Source of the DNA: Variovorax sp. E3 | GTDB lineage: Bacteria; Pseudomonadota; Gammaproteobacteria; Burkholderiales; Burkholderiaceae_C | Reading direction: 5' to 3' | Length of the DNA stretch: 64,000 bases | Assembly: GCF_016082275.1 (NCBI RefSeq) | Contig: NZ_MOWM01000010.1 | Span: 1 to 64,000 of the forward strand | Part shown: piece after piece, positions 45,363 through 55,563 of the stretch | Layout: every line of letters begins with the position of its first letter | How positions within the stretch are numbered: position 1 is the first letter of the stretch | Position numbers and translations under genes: made by a program | The notes under the pieces: generated by a model | Told to the model about the DNA's origin: nothing | Seen by the model: the letters and a program-made list of their open reading frames with translations, nothing else | Database searches by the model: none

Positions 45363-46609
45363 ATGCCCATGCAATTCAAGACTTCTTCCGTCCTTCCTCT
45401 CGCCTTCGCAATCGCCACGAGCGCCCTGGTTCCCGCTTCAGTGGCTTTCGCGGCCGGGCATGCCGCCAAGCCTGCAGCCCACAAGAAGGCCGCCGCTGCC
45501 GCGCCCGCCGCGGCGCCCCTGGCCGGGGAATCCGCCGTTGCTGGCGGCGCGCCTGCGCTGGCCGCCAAGGCGTGGTTGTTGATGGACTTCGAATCGGGCG
45601 AGGTGCTGGCCTCGGCCAACCCCGACGAAGCGCTGCCGCCGGCGCGCTGACCAAGATGATGACCAGCTTCCTGGTCGAGCAGGCGCTGCGCTCGGGCAAG
45701 CTCAAGAAGGACGAGCTCGTTTCGGTCAGCGAGAACGCCTGGTGCCGCGGCTCGAGCACCGAGTCGTGCATGTACCTGCCGCTGAACAGCCAGGCCACGG
45801 TGATCGACATCCTGCGCGGCATCATCGTGCAGTCGGGCAACGATGCGTCCAAGGCCATCGCCGAGCACATGGCGGGCTCCGAGCAGGGCTTTGCCAAGCT
45901 CATGAATGCCGAAGCCCAGCGCCTGGGCATGACGCACACGAATTTCGTGAACGCCACGGGCCTGCCCGATCCCGCGCACAAGTCGTCCGCGCGCGACCTG
46001 GCCATTCTGGCGCGCGCGATCATCCGCGACAGCTCCGACTACTACCCCATCTACGCGGAGCGTGAGTTCAAGTACAACGGAATCAAGCAGGGCAATCGCA
46101 ACGCCTTGCTCTACACCGACCCCACGGTCGACGGCCTGAAGACTGGCCACACGCAGGACGCGGGCTTCTGCCTCGTGACTTCGTCCAAGCGCAACGGCAT
46201 GCGCCTGATCACGGTGATTCTCAACACCAACAGCGCGCAGGCCCGTGCCGACCAGACCCGCACGCTGCTCGGTTGGGGGTACGCCAACTTCGAGCAGGCG
46301 ACCCCCGTTCAGCCCAACGCGGTCGTCACGACGACCAAGATCCGCTTCGGCAGGGCGGACACGGTTGCCGCGGGCCTGGCAACGCCCTGGACGGTGACGG
46401 TGCCGCGCGGCCAGAAGGTGACCACCACTGCGCAGATCAAGCCGGACCTGGAAGCGCCCGTGACCAAGGGCACGGTGATCGGCAAGGTCGTGGCGGAGTC
46501 GAACGGCAAGCCCGTGGGCGAGGCACCGCTGGTGGCGCAGGCCGACGTGGAGCGCGCGGGCTTCATGCTGCGCACGTGGCAGCGCGCGGCCGGCTTGTTC
46601 GGCAAGTAA
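45363..46609 (+). CDS. dacA: D-alanyl-D-alanine carboxypeptidase (penicillin-binding protein 5/6 type, frameshifted)
   Basis: Periplasmic DD-carboxypeptidase that trims peptidoglycan pentapeptides. Signal peptide to about FAAGHA, then an Ala/Lys-rich linker, AWLLMDFESGEVLAS, and the catalytic motifs. SxxK should be SLTKMM, but the sequence breaks between 45644 and 45645 exactly at the Ser codon. One added base (GCG-TCG-CTG) restores it. SxN is present as SGND (IIVQSGNDASKAIAEHMAG) and KTG as VDGLKTGHT. The C-terminal PBP5 domain and an amphipathic tail (FMLRTWQRAAGLF) follow, about 415 residues. Loss of the nucleophile in this core gene argues for a sequence error. Confidence 0.92.
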
Positions 46610-46674
46610 GGCTTCGCAGGGCGGAGCAGGGTGCGCCCGCGCCCTGCCTGTGCCTCGATTGCGTCGCCTGACTC

Positions 46675-47714
<1,040 letters not shown>

Positions 47715-48545
47715 TCAGCGGCCCCGGAACACGGGCTCGCGCTTTTCCACGAAGGCGCGGCTGGCTTCCCGGTGGTCTTCGGTCTGGCCGCAGTGCACGT
47801 GGTGCGTGGCCTCGAGGTCGAGGCAATCGTCGACGTCGCCGGCCATCGCGCGGTTCAGGTTTTCCTTCATGTAGCGGTAGGCCACGGTCGGGCCGCTCGC
47901 CAGGCTGCGCGCGATCTGCGTGGTGCGTTCGGCCAGCTCCTGCGGTGCGCAGACCCAGTTCGCCAGGCCCAGCTTCAGCGCTTCCTCGGCGCTCACGCGG
48001 GGCGACAGCAGATAGAGCTCACGCGCCTTGGCCGCGCCGATGAGCTGCGTCATGAAGTAGGTGCCGCCGTAGTCGCCCGAGAAGCCCACGCGCGCGAAGG
48101 CCGTGGTCATGATCGCGGTGCTGGCCATGATGCGCAGGTCGCAGGCCAGTGCCAACGACAGGCCCGCCCCGGCGGCGGGGCCGGGCAGGGCCGCGATCGT
48201 CGGCTTGGGCATCTTGAACAGCCTGCCGGCCGTGCCGCGCTGGTTGGCCCGCTGGCGGTGGATCGCCTGGTCGATGGTCAGGGCGCCGACCGTGCCGTCG
48301 CCGGCCGCCGCCATGCCCTTGACGTCGCCGCCGGCGCAGAAGCCTTGGCCCGCGCCGGTCAGCACGATGCAGCGCACCCGCGTGTCGAGTTCGGCCGCGG
48401 CCAGCTGCGCCTCCAGCGCCTGGTTCATCGCGAGCGACATCGCGTTGCGCGCATCGGGCCGGTTCAAGGTCAGCGTGAGAACGCCTGCGTCGAGCGAGGC
48501 GAGGAGGTGGGGCGTGCCGGTGTCGATGTCGATGGATTGCGTCAT
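47715..48545 (-). CDS. Enoyl-CoA hydratase/isomerase family protein
   Basis: A 276-residue crotonase-fold protein. VLTLTLNRPDARNAMSLAMN and CIVLTGAGQGFCAGGDVKGM form the first oxyanion-hole region; PGPAAGAGLSLALACDLRIMA the second. At the catalytic-Glu position of hydratases, the sequence reads FARVGFSGDYGGTYFM, with Gly/Asp rather than P-E, so simple hydration is less likely than isomerisation or another crotonase reaction. ATG at 48545. It is in line with the hot-dog gene upstream (53 bases) and the nitronate monooxygenase downstream. Confidence 0.9.
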   Translation of the reverse strand: MTQSIDIDTGTPHLLASLDAGVLTLTLNRPDARNAMSLAMNQALEAQLAAAELDTRVRCIVLTGAGQGFCAGGDVKGMAAAGDGTVGALTIDQAIHRQRANQRGTAGRLFKMPKPTIAALPGPAAGAGLSLALACDLRIMASTAIMTTAFARVGFSGDYGGTYFMTQLIGAAKARELYLLSPRVSAEEALKLGLANWVCAPQELAERTTQIARSLASGPTVAYRYMKENLNRAMAGDVDDCLDLEATHHVHCGQTEDHREASRAFVEKREPVFRGR

Positions 48546-48598
48546 GAAGAGGCTTGTCTCGTGAAGGAAATCGTGGGCGGCTGTTGCCGCCGGCTCGG

Positions 48599-49549
48599 TC
48601 AGGCCAGGCCCAGCTCGCGGGCCTCGGCCTCGTAGCGGGGGTACGAGGCCTTCATCGTCGCGCCGTTCAGGATCATCTCGGCCACCAACGTGCGCGACGG
48701 CATCTCGTAGACCTTGGTGCGTATCCACACGGACTCGGTGCGCGCGCTCTCGCTCAACGCGATGATCTCGCGCTCGAGTTCGTAGTCGGCGTCGACGAAC
48801 AGCGGGCCCTTCACCAGCCGGATCTCCTGCCCGGCGAAAAGGCCCACCGCGGGCGTGCGCCCGCCGAGCTGGGCCTCGGCGCTGGTGGAGCCCAGCAGCA
48901 CGCTGATCATCTCGGTCGGGATGATGGCGCGCCCCCACGGCGAGCGCTTGCCGCCTTCGGGCGTATACCAGTCGCACGGCTCGGTAATGACCGCGAGCTT
49001 GTCGGCCAGCGTGAACGGGTAGTGGTCGCCCATGTGCTGGTCGAAGCCCATGCGGATCTTCTCGACGACCGCGCCGCGCTGGCCCACCTTGAGGTCGCGG
49101 TTGATCACCAGCCCGTTGGGTGCCCGGAGCTTGGCGATGCGCTGCTGGAGCTCGTGCGGATGCGAGGCCGCATCGCCCACCGAGGCCGTGCCTTGCAGCA
49201 CCGGCGTGCCGTCGGCCTTCTCGGCGCGCAGGCGCACGAAGCTGGCGCCCGGTGCGGGCCGCTCGACGAAGGCGCGCACGGACTCACCCTCGACCACCAT
49301 GTTCTGGTAGTGCGCGCTGATGCAGCCGGACTCGAACCAGGCCTGCCCGAACACCTGGAACAGCAGGGGATCGAACTGGCTGAAATGCGTCGGCCCTTCG
49401 ATCGGCCCCGCCCGCAGGCCCAGCCCCTCGGCCATGGCGTCGTCGTGAATGGACTTGTGGCCGTCGTACTTCTGCTGGGCCAGCATCTGGCGCGGCTGGC
49501 GCAGCGGGCCGCAAAGCTCGAGCGAGGTTGTGGGGAAGGGCGAAGTCAT
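48599..49549 (-). CDS. Double hot-dog (MaoC-like) domain protein
   Basis: A 316-residue soluble protein with two hot-dog folds. Visible segments: GLGLRAGPIEGPTHFSQFDPLLFQVFG, WFESGCISAHYQNMVVEGESVRAFVERP, and in the second half VFVD-like GPLFVDADYELEREIIALSESARTESVWIRTKVYEM and LVAEMILNGATMKASYP. The pattern fits enoyl-CoA hydratase 2/thioesterase relatives without a clear catalytic triad. First gene of the minus-strand trio with crotonase and nitronate monooxygenase, divergent from the GntR gene. Likely acts on a CoA ester. The function is not certain. Confidence 0.72.
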   Translation of the reverse strand: MTSPFPTTSLELCGPLRQPRQMLAQQKYDGHKSIHDDAMAEGLGLRAGPIEGPTHFSQFDPLLFQVFGQAWFESGCISAHYQNMVVEGESVRAFVERPAPGASFVRLRAEKADGTPVLQGTASVGDAASHPHELQQRIAKLRAPNGLVINRDLKVGQRGAVVEKIRMGFDQHMGDHYPFTLADKLAVITEPCDWYTPEGGKRSPWGRAIIPTEMISVLLGSTSAEAQLGGRTPAVGLFAGQEIRLVKGPLFVDADYELEREIIALSESARTESVWIRTKVYEMPSRTLVAEMILNGATMKASYPRYEAEARELGLA

Positions 49550-49727
49550 GGAGGGATTGCAACTGCCGTGAAGCCCGGGCGGGCGATGCAGCGATGGTGC
49601 CAAAGCTCGGCGGCGGCGGTTGTCGCCAACGTCACAGGGGCCCGGAGAGGGGTTGGCCGGCCGCGCGATTGCGTCATGCCACTCGAGATGCGATGCGCGG
49701 TCGAGGTCCGAGGCGCAGCAATCCGGG

Positions 49728-49741
49728 CAGAGTATATTCAA
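49728..49741. promoter_or_regulatory. Candidate GntR operator upstream of gntR-type gene
   Basis: CAGAGTATATTCAA, 20 bases upstream of the regulator ATG, matches 11 of 14 positions of the perfect palindrome TTGAATATATTCAA at 50548-50561. Consistent with autoregulation and control of the divergent hot-dog operon. Confidence 0.5.
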
Positions 49742-49760
49742 CCGCCTCCACCGCGCCCCG

Positions 49761-50516
49761 ATGCCTTCCTCCATGCCCAAGTCGCCTTCGATGCCCAGCC
49801 GTCCGTCCAAACGTCCCGCAGCGGCTGCCGTCGCGCAGGATGCCTCGGTGTTCGTCCTGGATGACTGGCAAGGCGCGCGCGGCGACACCCTCGCCGACCA
49901 GGCCTATCAGAAGCTGCGCCACGCCCTGATGACCGGCGCGCTGCTGCCCGAACAGGTGCTGACGGTGCGCGGGGTGGCCGAAGACTTCGGCGTGAGCCTG
50001 ACGCCGGTGCGCGAGGCGGTGCAACGGCTGGTGGTGGAGCATGGGCTGGAGGTGGTCAATGGCCGCACCATCCGCGTCCCCCGGTTGGGTGTCGAGACCT
50101 ACCGCGAGATCCTCAAGATCCGGATGGAGCTCGAATGCCTGGCCGCCAAGGAGGCTGCACCGCGAATCTCCCATGATGAGATCGAACGGCTCGAGGCTGT
50201 GATGCAGGCGCACCTTGTCGCGATCCAGGCCGGCGACGCGCACCAGACGCTGATGCGAAATTCGGATTTTCACCTCTCAATATATCGAGCGTCGGGCCAG
50301 CCTATCTTGATCCGCATCATCGAAAGCCTGTGGCTGCGCGTCGGCCCCACGCTCAACCTGCTGTTTCCCCAGTACTGCGGCAGCCTGACCGGGCACGAGA
50401 CTCATCTGGTCGCCATGGACGCGCTGCGGCGGCGCGACGGCGACGCCCTCGGGCAGGCCATGCGCGACGACCTGGCGCACGGCTCCCGCTTCCTGATTCG
50501 CCTGCTCAAACCCTGA
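49761..50516 (+). CDS. GntR family regulator (FadR/FCD subfamily)
   Basis: A 251-residue regulator. N-terminal winged helix DTLADQAYQKLRHALMTGALLPEQVLTVRGVAEDFGVSLTPVREAVQRLVVEHGLEV, C-terminal FCD helical bundle with the metal-ligand-like pattern EILKIRMELECLAAKEAA, NSDFHLSIYRASGQPILIRIIESLW and HETHLVAMDALRRRDGDA (Asp/His positions preserved). It sits between the hot-dog operon (divergent) and the ABC transporter/decarboxylase operon (same strand). Related palindromes lie in both promoters, so it likely controls both. The ATG at 49761 is followed by a second at 49773. Confidence 0.92.
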   Translation: MPSSMPKSPSMPSRPSKRPAAAAVAQDASVFVLDDWQGARGDTLADQAYQKLRHALMTGALLPEQVLTVRGVAEDFGVSLTPVREAVQRLVVEHGLEVVNGRTIRVPRLGVETYREILKIRMELECLAAKEAAPRISHDEIERLEAVMQAHLVAIQAGDAHQTLMRNSDFHLSIYRASGQPILIRIIESLWLRVGPTLNLLFPQYCGSLTGHETHLVAMDALRRRDGDALGQAMRDDLAHGSRFLIRLLKP

Positions 50517-50547
50517 GATTCGCCCCATGGGCGGGTTTTGGAGCATT

Positions 50548-50561
50548 TTGAATATATTCAA
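50548..50561. promoter_or_regulatory. Palindrome upstream of the ABC transporter operon
   Basis: TTGAATA-TATTCAA, perfect 14-base inverted repeat, 75 bases before the binding-protein start and 32 bases after the gntR-type stop. A second degenerate copy precedes the regulator gene itself. The best candidate for the GntR-family site. Confidence 0.65.
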
Positions 50562-50635
50562 GCGCTTCTAAACTGCGGCCAGACCCGCCAGGCGGTGGGT
50601 TCCGTTCTTCCTTCGTCTCAGGAAAGGCCGTGCCC

Positions 50636-51678
50636 ATGAAGCTGAATCTCTCTCGCCGCGAGTTCCATCTGACCGCCGCCCACATGCTGCTGGCGTCCTC
50701 CGCCGGCGGCGCCTTGCTGGGCAGCGCCGGCCCCGCGTTCGCGCAGTCGCGCTCGGTGAAGCTCGGCACCTTCGGGGCCATCGATGCGCAGAACTACATC
50801 CGCGCGAAGAACCTGACGCCCAGGACATTCGGGCAGGGCGTCAGCAGCGACTTCGTGACGGTGCGCGCGGGCTCCGAGGTGATCTCGGCCATGGCCGGCG
50901 GCAGCCTGGACATGTGCAACATCGGCTCCAGCCCGATGATGGTGGCTACGCCAACGGGCTCAAGGCCTCGATGGTGTACGTCTACAAGAACATCGTGGAC
51001 AGCGAATGCCTGGTGGTGCAGGGCAACTCGGGCATCACGAGCGTGGCCGGCCTGAAGGGCAAGAAGATCGGCCTGCCGTTCAACACCTCGGTGCACTTCG
51101 CGGCCGTGGCCGCGCTCAAGTTCGCGGGCCTGGGCCTGGGCGACGTGCAGCTCATCAACATGCGCGCCGACCAGATCGTCTCCGCCTGGCAGCGCCGCGA
51201 CATCGACGCGAGCTACATCTGGGTGCCCGTGCTGCCGCGCCTGACCGACGACGGCGGCAAGATCATCTTCAAGACCGGCGACCTGAATCGCCAGAGCCTG
51301 CTGATCTTCGACGGCCTGCTGGTGCGCGACGAGTTCAAGCAGAAGTCGCCGGACCTGGTGCTGGCGTTTCTCAAGGACTACGAGCGCATCGCGCGCGGCT
51401 TCAAGGAAGACCCGAAGGACGTGGTCGAGACCATGACAAGGTTCCTGAATGTCGATGAAGCGACGGTGATGCGCTCGCTCAACACCTTCTACCCCGTGCC
51501 CGCCAGCGAACAGGCCAGCAGCCGGTGGATGGGCAAGCCCGGCGAGAAAGACACGGGCGTGCTCAAGACGTTGCAGACCCAGGCGCAGTTTCTGTTCGAG
51601 TCGGGCCAGATCACCGCCATGCCCAAGGACATGGGCGGGCTGGTCGACTCGAGCTTCGTCGCCAAGATGGCGGCCTGA
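50636..51678 (+). CDS. ABC transporter substrate-binding protein with twin-arginine signal (frameshifted)
   Basis: NMT1/SsuA-like periplasmic binding protein. The signal LSRREFHLTAAHMLLASSAGGALLGSAG has an RR motif that fits Tat export, unusual for this class. It continues RSVKLGTFGAIDAQNYIRAKNL, then GLKGKKIGLPFNTSVHFAAVAALKFAGLGLGDVQLINMRADQIVSAW, typical of taurine-type receptors. Reading breaks near 50944; one G restores SPMMVGYANGLKASMVYVYKN. About 347 residues. ATG at 50636 is preferred over the GTG six bases earlier. First gene of the operon with ATPase, permease and PLP decarboxylase. Confidence 0.9.
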
Positions 51679-51682
51679 CGCG

Positions 51683-52498
51683 ATGCCGCCGGCAGAACGC
51701 GCCAGCGACGCACCCAAGGTCCGCTTCGAGCAGGTGAGCAAGCGTTTCGGCCAGGGCGCCGATGCCGTGCAGGCCCTGGAGCCGATCACGCTCGACATCG
51801 CCGAAGGCGATTTCACCTGCCTGCTCGGCCCTTCGGGCTGCGGCAAGAGCACCTTGCTCAACATTCTTGCGGGCTTCGAGCAGCCGACGAGCGGCCGGGT
51901 GCTGATGGACGGCCTGCCCGTGCGCGGCCCCGATCCGCGGCGCGGCGTGGTGTTCCAGCAGGGCGCGCTGTTCACCTGGATGAGCGTGCGCGACAACGTG
52001 GCGTTCGGGCCGCTGGCCACCGGCAAGCCCGCGGCCGAGGCCGAGCGTATCGCGGCGCGCTACCTCGAGATGGTCGGGCTCTCGGGCTTTGCCAAGCGGT
52101 ATCCGTATGAGCTGTCGGGCGGCATGCAGCAGCGCGTGGGGATTGCACGCGCGCTGGCCAACGACCCCGAGATTTTGCTGATGGACGAGCCCTTTGCCGC
52201 ACTCGACGCGCAGACGCGCGAACTGCTGCAAGAAGAAATCAAGCGCATCTGGCAGGAGACCCGCAAGACGGTGCTGTGGATCACGCACAGCATCGACGAA
52301 GCGCTCTTCCTGGCCACCGACGTGGTCGTGATGTCGGCGCGGCCCGGGCGCGTCAAGGCGAACTTCCGGCCCCAGTTCGCACAGAGCGCCGACCCGGCCG
52401 TGGTCACGAGCGCCGAGTTCGCGCGCATGAAGGCCGAGATCTTCGGCCTGTTGCGCCAAGAGGCGCTGACGGCGCAGCGCCAGGAGAGCGAACGATGA
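51683..52498 (+). CDS. ABC transporter ATP-binding protein (taurine/nitrate type)
   Basis: A 271-residue TauB/SsuB-like ATPase. Walker A LLGPSGCGKSTLLNIL, Q-loop VFQQGALFTWMSV, signature LSGGMQQRVGIARALA, Walker B ILLMDEPFAALD, switch WITHSIDEALFLA. Starts four bases after the binding-protein stop; its stop overlaps the permease start (ATGA), so the three are translationally coupled. Confidence 0.95.
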   Translation: MPPAERASDAPKVRFEQVSKRFGQGADAVQALEPITLDIAEGDFTCLLGPSGCGKSTLLNILAGFEQPTSGRVLMDGLPVRGPDPRRGVVFQQGALFTWMSVRDNVAFGPLATGKPAAEAERIAARYLEMVGLSGFAKRYPYELSGGMQQRVGIARALANDPEILLMDEPFAALDAQTRELLQEEIKRIWQETRKTVLWITHSIDEALFLATDVVVMSARPGRVKANFRPQFAQSADPAVVTSAEFARMKAEIFGLLRQEALTAQRQESER

Positions 52499-53307
52499 AC
52501 GCGTCGGCCTATGCGCCGGGCGCCAAGGGGCGCTCGCGCTGGATCAACCTGGGCTCCTTCGCCGTGCTGCTGGCGCTGTGGTTCCTGATCACCACGCCGC
52601 TCGTGGGCGACAAGCCGCTGGTCGCGCCGCTGTTCCTGCCGTCGCCGGTGTCCGTCTGGCAGACCTTCCTGCAGCTCATGCAGAACGGCTACCAGGGCAA
52701 GACGCTGGCGCATCACCTGGGCATCAGCCTGTTTCGGTTCGGGCTGGCATTCGTGCTCACCGTGGTGGTGGCCGTGCCGCTGGGCCTGTGGATGGGCATG
52801 AACGAGACGGTCAAGGCCGTGCTCGATCCGCCGATCGAGATCTCGCGGCCCATGCCCAAGCTCGCGCTGCTGCCGTTGCTGATCATCTGGTTCGGCATCG
52901 GGGAGGTCGCCAAGATCGTGATCATCGTGCTGGCGCTGTTCCCGATTCTGTCGATCAGCGCGATGCAGGCGGTGCGCGGCGTGGGGCGGCGCAAGGTGCA
53001 GGCCGCGATGGCGCTGGGGGCCTCGCGCACGATGATCTTCCGGCGGGTGATCTTCCCCGCGAGCCTGCCGGGCATCTTCACCAGCATCCGCGTGAGCATC
53101 GGCATCGGCGTCACGATGCTCGTGGGCGCCGAGATGATCGCCACCAACGCGGGCATCGCCTACATGGCGATGTCGGCGTCGGATTTCTTGCTCACCAATG
53201 TCGTGATCGTCGGCGCGCTGATCATGGCGGTGCTGGGCTATGCGCTCGACCTGCTGGCGCGCGCACTCGAAAACAAGGTCGTCCACTGGGGCGGCAAGGA
53301 AGGATGA
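52495..53307 (+). CDS. ABC transporter permease (taurine/nitrate type)
   Basis: A 270-residue inner-membrane permease with six helices (INLGSFAVLLALWFLITT at the start), a coupling loop AAMALGASRTMIFRRVIFPASLPGI, and GAEMIATNAGIAYMAMSASDFL. Downstream, seven bases from its stop, is the PLP-dependent decarboxylase, which suggests the imported solute is an amino acid or amine. Confidence 0.95.
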   Translation: MNASAYAPGAKGRSRWINLGSFAVLLALWFLITTPLVGDKPLVAPLFLPSPVSVWQTFLQLMQNGYQGKTLAHHLGISLFRFGLAFVLTVVVAVPLGLWMGMNETVKAVLDPPIEISRPMPKLALLPLLIIWFGIGEVAKIVIIVLALFPILSISAMQAVRGVGRRKVQAAMALGASRTMIFRRVIFPASLPGIFTSIRVSIGIGVTMLVGAEMIATNAGIAYMAMSASDFLLTNVVIVGALIMAVLGYALDLLARALENKVVHWGGKEG

Positions 53308-53314
53308 GCCCATC

Positions 53315-54554
53315 ATGACCACACGACTTCCCGAACGCGGCATCGCATGGGACGAACTGCAGCGCCAGCTGAAGCACGCCGCACGAACGACGCCGACTGG
53401 CGCGGCGGCCGCGTGCCGATGTTCATTCACTACGGCGGCGAAGACGTGCTCGAGGTGGCCAAGCAGGCCTACCTGATGTACTTCTCGGAAAACGGCCTGG
53501 GGCCGCGCGCCTTCGGCAGCCTCGCCAAGTTCGAGTCCGAGGTCGTGGCCATGGGGCTGGGCCTGCTGCATGGCGGGCCGCAGGCCTGCGGTGCGATGAC
53601 CACGGGCGGCACCGAGAGCATCTTCCTGGCCGTCAAGTGCGCGCGCGATCGGGCGCTGGCGCGCCGCCCCGGCATGGGCAAGCCGCGCATCGTGATGCCG
53701 CAGAGCGCGCATCCGGCCTTCGACAAGGCGGCCTACTTCCTGGGGCTGGAGCCGGTGCGCACGCCGCTGGGGGCGGACTTTCGGGCCGATGTGGCCGCCA
53801 TGCGCGCCGCCTTGACGCCCGACACGGCGATGCTCGTGGGTTCGGCGCCGTCGTTCCCGCACGGCGTGGTCGACCCGATTCCCGAGCTGGCGGCGCTGGC
53901 GCGCGAGCAGGGCACCTGGATGCACGTGGATGCTTGCGTCGGCGGCTACTTCGCGCCGTTCGCGCGGGAGCTGGGCGCCGACATTCCCGACTTCGATTTC
54001 GCGGTGGAGGGCGTGACCTCGATCTCGGCGGACCTGCACAAGTACGGCTACACCGCCAAGGGCGCATCGACGCTGTTCTTTGCAGACCCGGAATCGTTCG
54101 CGCTGATGGGCTACTTCTTCGACAACTGGCCGCGCGGCCAGTACTTCACGCACACGCTGGTCGGCACGCGCGCGGGCGGCGCGATCGCCGCCGCGTGGGC
54201 CGTCATGAACTACCTGGGCAAGGACGGCTACCTGCGCGTGACGCAGCGCGTGCTGGCCACGCGGCGCGCCATGCAGACGGGACTGGACGCGCTGGGCCTG
54301 CCCACCTTCGGCGCCCGGAGCTGTCCATCTTCGCCTTCGGCTCGCCGTCGCGCGACATGGCCGCCGTCGGCAAGGGAATGACCGCGCGCGGCTGGACCGT
54401 GGGCTACGTGAACGACCCGCCGGGCATCCACCACATGCTCAACCTCACGCACGAGCCCGTCGTGGGGCAGTACCTGAGCGACATGAAGGCGGTGCTCGAA
54501 GGGCCGCAGACGCACGCATCGGCCGGGGCGGGGCGCGTCGAGGCGCGGTACTAG
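53315..54554 (+). CDS. PLP-dependent decarboxylase/lyase, group II (two frameshifts)
   Basis: Fold-type I PLP enzyme related to glutamate decarboxylase and sphingosine-1-phosphate lyase. GGPQACGAMTTGGTESIFLAVKCARD and MPQSAHPAFDKAAYFLGLEPVRTPLGAD are the cofactor and substrate region; WMHVDACVGGYFAPFARELG has the Asp contacting the pyridine nitrogen; TSISADLHKYGYTAKGASTLFF has the Schiff-base Lys. Two breaks: near 53381 (restores ARTNDADWRGGRVPMFIHYGG) and near 54315 (restores APELSIFAFGSPSRDMAAVGKGM). About 414 residues. Follows the ABC permease by seven bases. Substrate unknown. Two independent breaks in one gene underline the likely error rate. Confidence 0.86.
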
Positions 54555-54585
54555 CCGCCACAGCTGATGCTCGCCGAAGCGTGCC

Positions 54586-55563
54586 TCAAAGCGCGCGGCG
54601 GCGCGCGTACCTCACCACCGTCACGCCGGGCTTGGCCTGCCGGGTCGACGGCATGACGAGCACGCAGTCGTCATAGGGCGTGACCACCGGCTCGCCTTCG
54701 TTCCAGCCGATCACGGTGCCCGCCTGTGCGATCACCTCCAGGCCGGTGAAGGGGCGGGCGAAGCGAAAGTCTTCGCTGCGCGCAACCACCGGGCCGGTCA
54801 CGTCCAGCGCCCACTGGCGTGGCGCGTCGGCCTGCAGCCAGCCGGGCAACGCCCGGGCGATGTCCGCATCGTCGAGCGTGCCGGCGGCGCGCAGGAAGCG
54901 GGCGCACTGGTCCTGCGCGACGGTGCGGCTGGCCGGATCGCCATGGAAGCCGCATTCGACCAGCAGTGCCAGCGCATCGCTGGCCGGGTCGGCGTCGGGC
55001 AGGCCGAAGCGGCCGAAGTCGCGCATGCGCACGCCGTCCTTGTGGCCGGCGTCGATCACGATGTGCTCGGGGCTGCGCAAGGCCCGCGCCAGCGCGAGGT
55101 TGCGCGGCTGCATGCCGGTGAGGGTCAGCGGCGCGCTGGGCTCGTGCATCGAATGCAGGTCCAGCAGCCAGTCGGCCTGCGCCACGTAGGGCTGCAGCGC
55201 CGCGGCGCGGCGACGCTCGCGCGTGCCGCCTGCCTCGAGCCGGTCGCTCGACCACTGGCGGTTGAGGTCTTCGTCGACGAAGCGCGAGGCGTCGGCATCG
55301 GCGGCATCGAAGCTGTCGAAGGCCTCCAGGTTGCAGAAGGCCAGCGTCAGGCTGCCGCGCCGCGGGCGCACGCCGGCGTCCAGCAGGCCCTTGAGCGCCC
55401 AGGCGCCGCACACTTCATTGCCGTGCACCAGCGCGCTGATCATCACGCGGTGCCCGGCCAGGCCGGCGTCGAAATGCCAGACGCCCTCGGTGCCGGTATT
55501 GCCGGCGCGCCAGTCGGAGAGGTCGGGCGGGAGAAGTTCGAAGGAGGGTGCGGACAAGCTCAT
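54586..55563 (-). CDS. Succinylglutamate desuccinylase/aspartoacylase-like zinc peptidase
   Basis: A 325-residue M14-type zinc hydrolase. The zinc motif HGNEVCGAW (His and Glu) pairs with the later His in LLDLHSMHEP; catalytic Glu in LALLVECGFHGDP; DEDLNRQWSSDRLEAGGTRERRRAAAL is the usual substrate loop. The C-terminal beta-barrel-like extension (VVARSEDFRFARPFTGLEVIAQAGTVIGWNEGEPVVTPYDDCVLVMPS) matches the family. It removes an acyl group from an amino-acid-like compound. The start overlaps the Bug-receptor stop (ATGA), so the receptor probably imports its substrate. Convergent with the decarboxylase gene. Confidence 0.9.
   Translation of the reverse strand: MSLSAPSFELLPPDLSDWRAGNTGTEGVWHFDAGLAGHRVMISALVHGNEVCGAWALKGLLDAGVRPRRGSLTLAFCNLEAFDSFDAADADASRFVDEDLNRQWSSDRLEAGGTRERRRAAALQPYVAQADWLLDLHSMHEPSAPLTLTGMQPRNLALARALRSPEHIVIDAGHKDGVRMRDFGRFGLPDADPASDALALLVECGFHGDPASRTVAQDQCARFLRAAGTLDDADIARALPGWLQADAPRQWALDVTGPVVARSEDFRFARPFTGLEVIAQAGTVIGWNEGEPVVTPYDDCVLVMPSTRQAKPGVTVVRYARRRAL

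Noticed and set aside
46610-46674. GC-rich inverted repeat between dacA and the nitronate monooxygenase gene as a terminator
   Set aside because: GCAGGG/CCCTGC can pair but has no T run on either strand; evidence too weak.
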